A stretch of 7,402 nucleotides of DNA from NCBI GenBank assembly GCA_030447045.1, contig JAUJMB010000077.1:1-7402 (forward strand). The letters run 5' to 3'. The notes below the pieces were generated by a model that was not told the DNA's origin, searched no databases, and saw nothing but the letters and a program-made list of their open reading frames with translations. The stretch is from Rubrobacteraceae bacterium (GTDB lineage Bacteria; Actinomycetota; Rubrobacteria; Rubrobacterales; Rubrobacteraceae). A program made the translations under genes and the position numbers. The number at the start of each line of letters is the position of its first letter. Position 1 is the stretch's first letter. Shown piece by piece: positions 4,977 to 7,402 of the stretch.

Positions 4977-6095
4977 TTGAATCCCAGAAAGAGGACACGC
5001 TGGCTCTTCTTGCTCGCCACGGTTGCGGCGGCGGCCCTGCTCGCCGGCTGCTCCGGCGACAGGTCGCAGCCTAGCGAGAGCGCCGCCGCGGCGCAGACGC
5101 CCAGGAAAGAGGCGCCCGCGCCGGCGGGGATACCCGAGGACGAGCCGGTAGCGAGGGTGGCCGCGGCGGTCGGCCCAAGCGTCGTGCAGGTCAACGTGGA
5201 GGTGTCGCAGCAGACGCCGCTTGGGACCCAGCAGGGCGAGGGGCTGGGTAGCGGTGTGATCTACCGCGAAGACGGCCACATCATCACCAACGCCCACGTC
5301 GTCAAGGGCGCCTCCGACGTGGAGGTCTCCTTCGCCGACGGCTCGACCGAGCCGGCGGAGATCGTCGGCTCAGACCCGAACAGCGAGATCGCGGTCCTCA
5401 AGGTGGACCGCGACGACCTGCCGGCCGCGGCCTTCAGGACGGACGAGCCGCCCATCGTCGGCCAGCTCGCCGTCGCCATCGGCAGCCCGGCCGGCTTCGA
5501 GGCGACCGTGACGGCCGGCGTCGTCAGCGCCGTGGGGCGCGACTTCCCGCCGGAGCTGACCCGCGGCGACGATCAGAGCGCCGCGGCGCTCTCGGACCTG
5601 ATCCAGACCGACGCCGCCATCTCGCCCGGCAACTCGGGCGGCGCCCTCGTGGACCGCGACGGCAACATCATCGGCATCAACGTCGCCTACCTCCCGCCGG
5701 CCGAGACGGGCGCCGTGAACCTCGGGTTCGCCGTACCCTCGGACACGGCGGTCTCCGTCGCCGACCAGCTCATAGAGACCGGCGAGGTCACCACCCCCTA
5801 CCTCGGCGTCGGGACGGTCCCGCTTCCCCCCGAGGTCGCCGAGAGGTTCGACCTCCCCGTGGACTCGGGCGCCCTGGTCCAGACCGTCGAGCCCGGCAGC
5901 GGCGCCGACGAGGCCGGGGTGCGCGTGAACGACGTCATCACCGCCCTCGGGGACGCCGAGATCGGGAGCTACGGTGACCTGTTCGGCGCCCTGCGCGACT
6001 ACCGGCCCGGCGACACCGTCGGCCTGACCGTCTTCCGGGGCGGCGAGGAGAGGACCCTCGACGTGACGCTCGGCGAGCGGCCGGAGAACCCGTGA
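4977..6095 (+). CDS. htrA: HtrA/DegP-family serine protease, lipoprotein form, Glu in place of catalytic Asp
   Basis: 372 residues. The N-terminus is a lipoprotein signal: basic PRKRTR, a hydrophobic stretch (9-22), then the lipobox LLAGC with Cys25 as the lipidation site. A Ser/Ala/Pro-rich linker (26-50) leads to a trypsin-like domain (about 55-265) with GSGVIY, NAHVV (His107), and SPGNSGGALVD (Ser220). One PDZ domain follows (about 278-370; GVRVNDVITALGDAEI). The protein should act outside the membrane, degrading or chaperoning misfolded envelope proteins. The spacing His107, 30 residues, then SEIAVLKV matches DegP His105/Asp135, but the Asp position is Glu137 (GAG, 5385-5387). This is unusual and may lower activity. 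Single-PDZ HtrA is common in actinobacteria; lipid anchoring replaces the usual transmembrane helix. An ECF-like promoter and palindrome upstream fit stress control. Its stop overlaps the next start by four bases. Confidence 0.92.
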   Translation: MNPRKRTRWLFLLATVAAAALLAGCSGDRSQPSESAAAAQTPRKEAPAPAGIPEDEPVARVAAAVGPSVVQVNVEVSQQTPLGTQQGEGLGSGVIYREDGHIITNAHVVKGASDVEVSFADGSTEPAEIVGSDPNSEIAVLKVDRDDLPAAAFRTDEPPIVGQLAVAIGSPAGFEATVTAGVVSAVGRDFPPELTRGDDQSAAALSDLIQTDAAISPGNSGGALVDRDGNIIGINVAYLPPAETGAVNLGFAVPSDTAVSVADQLIETGEVTTPYLGVGTVPLPPEVAERFDLPVDSGALVQTVEPGSGADEAGVRVNDVITALGDAEIGSYGDLFGALRDYRPGDTVGLTVFRGGEERTLDVTLGERPENP

Positions 6096-6328
6096 GAGAC
6101 CCCTGGGCGCGCAGGGCGGCGGAGACGTTCGCGGTCCTCGCGATGGGCGACGCGATCGTGGAGCTGGTCTCCCCCAGAGAGCACTCGCTGCTCTGGGAGG
6201 TTGGGCCCGCGTGGAGCCGCCGCATCGCCCGCTTCTTCGCGGAGAACCCCAACCTCATGCGCCTCCTCGGCGCCGCCCAGCTGGCCTTCGGCCTCTGGCT
6301 CGCCCTGCGCCAGTACCGGGAGGACTGA
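6092..6328 (+). CDS. Small putative membrane protein coupled to htrA, function unknown
   Basis: 78 residues, starting at a GTG that overlaps the htrA stop in the GTGA arrangement (6092-6095). GGAG at 6083-6086 inside htrA gives a ribosome binding site five bases upstream. This implies translational coupling and co-expression with the protease. The C-terminal region, NLMRLLGAAQLAFGLWLALR (about 54-73), is hydrophobic enough for one membrane helix. The first part is amphipathic, with a moderately hydrophobic patch (FAVLAMGDAIVELV, 13-26) that could be a second, weaker membrane segment. There is no signal peptide, cysteine or known motif. I do not recognise the family. A role in modulating the neighbouring protease is possible but rests on position only. 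Confidence 0.65.
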   Translation: MRDPWARRAAETFAVLAMGDAIVELVSPREHSLLWEVGPAWSRRIARFFAENPNLMRLLGAAQLAFGLWLALRQYRED

Positions 6329-6348
6329 CCCCCGAAACGCGCCGGCGG

Positions 6349-6367
6349 GCGGGGTAAAATACCCCGC
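6349..6367 (+). promoter_or_regulatory. Promoter and operator-like inverted repeat at the start of the efflux gene
   Basis: GCGGGGT (6349-6355) and ACCCCGC (6361-6367) are perfect reverse complements around AAAAT. TAAAAT (6355-6360), the only AT-rich hexamer nearby, looks like the -10 box and ends seven bases before ATG 6368, predicting a leaderless mRNA. The -35 is poor (CCGAAA at 6332-6337), as expected for a regulated promoter. The repeat would place a regulator across the -10 and start site. Confidence 0.55.
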
Positions 6368-7324
6368 ATGGGCCACGACCACTCCCACGAAGGGCACTCC
6401 CACGCGGGCCACTCCCACGGCGGCCACTCGCACGGGGCCGGCGCGGGCAAGCGCGCGCTGGCTTTCGTCTTTGCGCTGACCACCGGTTTCCTGGCGATAG
6501 AGGTCGTGGGCGGGCTCCTGACCGGCTCGCTCGCGCTGCTGGCCGACGCGGGGCACATGGCGTCGGACGCCGTCTCCTTGGGGCTCGCGCTCTTCGCGGT
6601 ATGGCTGGCCGAGAGGCCCGCGACGCCGCAGCGGAGCTTCGGGTACAAGCGCGCCGAGATCCTGGCGGCCCTGGCGAACGGGGTGACGCTGGTCGCGGTC
6701 TCCATCTGGATCTTCGTCGAGGCCTTCACCCGTCTGCAGGACCCGCCCCCCATCCTCGGCGGCTGGATGCTGGTCGTCGCCGCTGCCGGGCTGGCGATCA
6801 ACGTCACCGGAGCGCTCGTCCTCTCGCGCTCCGGCGGCGAGAGCCTCAACGTGGAGGGGGCGTTCAGGCACGTGATGGCCGACCTGTTCGGCTCCGTCGG
6901 GGTCATCGCCGCCGCCGGCGTCGTCCTGCTCACCGGCTGGCGCTACGCCGACCCCATCATAAGCGTGGTGATAGGCGTCCTGATCCTGGGCAGCTCCTGG
7001 AAGCTCTTGCGCGAGTCGACGAACATCCTGCTCGAGTCCACCCCGAGGGACGTCGACGCCGAGAAGGTCGGCCGCGAGATGGCCTCCGTCCCGGGCGTCG
7101 AGGAGGTCCACGACCTGCACATCTGGACGATAACCAGCGGCTTCCCGGCGCTGGCCGCCCACGTCCTCGTCGGCGCGTCAGAGAACTGCCACGCCCGCCG
7201 GCGCGACATCGAGGCCGTCCTCGCCCGCGACTTTGGCATCGAGCACACCACCCTCCAGGTGGACCACGCCGGCGACCACCAAGCCTCCCTGCAATCGCTC
7301 CGCTTCCCCGCCAGGCGCGACTAG
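6368..7324 (+). CDS. Cation diffusion facilitator, probable Zn2+ efflux transporter (CzcD/ZitB-like)
   Basis: 318 residues in the cytoplasmic membrane, exporting Zn2+ (perhaps Co2+ or Cd2+) in exchange for protons. The N-terminal tail has nine His in 22 residues, arranged as HSHxG repeats, a probable zinc-sensing or buffering arm. Six membrane helices are predicted: about 31-51, 55-77, 98-120, 132-154, 168-190 and 195-217. The transport site is visible as HxxxD in helix 2 (His63, Asp67) and HxxxD in helix 5 (His168, Asp172), the zinc-type combination. The cytoplasmic domain (218-318) has the family's HDLHIWTITSG (His248, His251), AAHVLV and HTTLQVDH. ATG 6368 is the only start downstream of an in-frame stop (6326-6328), and no ribosome binding site precedes it. 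The adjacent inverted repeat suggests metal-responsive control. Length is normal for the family. Confidence 0.93.
   Translation: MGHDHSHEGHSHAGHSHGGHSHGAGAGKRALAFVFALTTGFLAIEVVGGLLTGSLALLADAGHMASDAVSLGLALFAVWLAERPATPQRSFGYKRAEILAALANGVTLVAVSIWIFVEAFTRLQDPPPILGGWMLVVAAAGLAINVTGALVLSRSGGESLNVEGAFRHVMADLFGSVGVIAAAGVVLLTGWRYADPIISVVIGVLILGSSWKLLRESTNILLESTPRDVDAEKVGREMASVPGVEEVHDLHIWTITSGFPALAAHVLVGASENCHARRRDIEAVLARDFGIEHTTLQVDHAGDHQASLQSLRFPARRD
6380..6439 (+). repeat. 15-bp tandem repeat encoding the His-rich tail
   Basis: Four in-frame 15-base units, the first three beginning CACTCCCAC and the fourth CACTCGCAC, encode HSHEG, HSHAG, HSHGG and HSHGA. Such a coding repeat can gain or lose units by slippage, changing the number of metal-binding histidines without a frameshift. 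Confidence 0.85.
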
Positions 7325-7334
7325 GGTACGGGCG

Positions 7335-7402
7335 ATGGGCCGCCTGGAGAGGCTAGAGGGGTGGGCCCGACGCCTCAAGACGGAGCTGCTGGCGCTGTAC
7401 CT
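7335..7402 (+). CDS. Probable DUF1232 (YkvA-type) membrane protein, N-terminal fragment
   Basis: Only the first 22 complete codons lie in the window. MGRLERLEGWARRLKTELLALY resembles the N-terminal helix of DUF1232 proteins, which often begin with a W-A-R-x-L-K-x-E-x-x-A-L-Y-L stretch before a short hydrophobic core (typically containing SPIDLIPD). That core would lie just past the window end, so the call rests on the leader alone. The start is ten bases after the transporter stop. AGGG (7323-7326) may be a weak ribosome binding site; the same bases read TAGGGT (7322-7327), a possible -10 box seven bases before the ATG. Confidence 0.55.
   Translation, partial: MGRLERLEGWARRLKTELLALY

Noticed and set aside
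4796..5074. 92-codon forward frame overlapping the htrA start
   Set aside because: It crosses the promoter and palindrome of htrA and reads through its signal peptide in another frame; no motif and no upstream signals.
5999..7162. Long open frame on the - strand, 387 codons
   Set aside because: It lies antisense to three genes with convincing homology or coupling, and its product is compositionally biased with no domain.

Overview
The window is very GC-rich, uses GTG and TTG starts freely, and every convincing gene lies on the + strand. The gene content suggests a high-GC actinobacterium, most likely Rubrobacter or a close relative. The main reason is a pair of genes resembling BchN and BchB, the catalytic subunits of light-independent protochlorophyllide reductase (DPOR). 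As I recall, without being able to check, such homologues have been reported from Rubrobacter, which is not known to photosynthesise. The genus call is an inference.

Left part (1-4285): the 3' end of a thymidine/pyrimidine-nucleoside phosphorylase gene is followed by a fold-back repeat built from 7-bp units. Next come a hexameric-type purine nucleoside phosphorylase (deoD), a BchN-like gene and a BchB-like gene, closely spaced in one direction. The two phosphorylases would release bases and (deoxy)ribose-1-phosphate for salvage. The BchN/BchB-like pair aligns well with DPOR subunits along its length. However, by manual alignment it has lost all three cysteine ligands of the Fe-S cluster (now His14, Glu39, Arg92 in the N-like protein) and the aspartate ligand (now Glu36 in the B-like protein). 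It has also lost the proposed catalytic aspartate and the C-terminal domain of BchB. No BchL-type ATPase is present. This is the most interesting part of the window: a nitrogenase-fold pair that cannot work as a standard DPOR.

Middle (4286-4976): an intergenic region with a strong palindromic repeat leads into a consensus TATAAT box nine bases before the ATG of a 90-residue charged helical protein, which suggests a leaderless or nearly leaderless mRNA. A second intergenic region carries a 19-bp perfect inverted repeat overlapping an ECF-sigma-like promoter for the next gene.

Right part (4977-7402): a lipoprotein-type HtrA/DegP protease whose catalytic Asp position is Glu overlaps a small membrane-protein gene by four bases. 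A zinc-type CDF cation efflux transporter with a His-rich tail follows. Its apparent -10 box is the loop of a perfect inverted repeat ending directly at the ATG. The window closes inside the first codons of a probable DUF1232 (YkvA-type) gene. The right-hand genes look like an envelope-stress and metal-homeostasis group, separate from the salvage/BchNB-like cluster.
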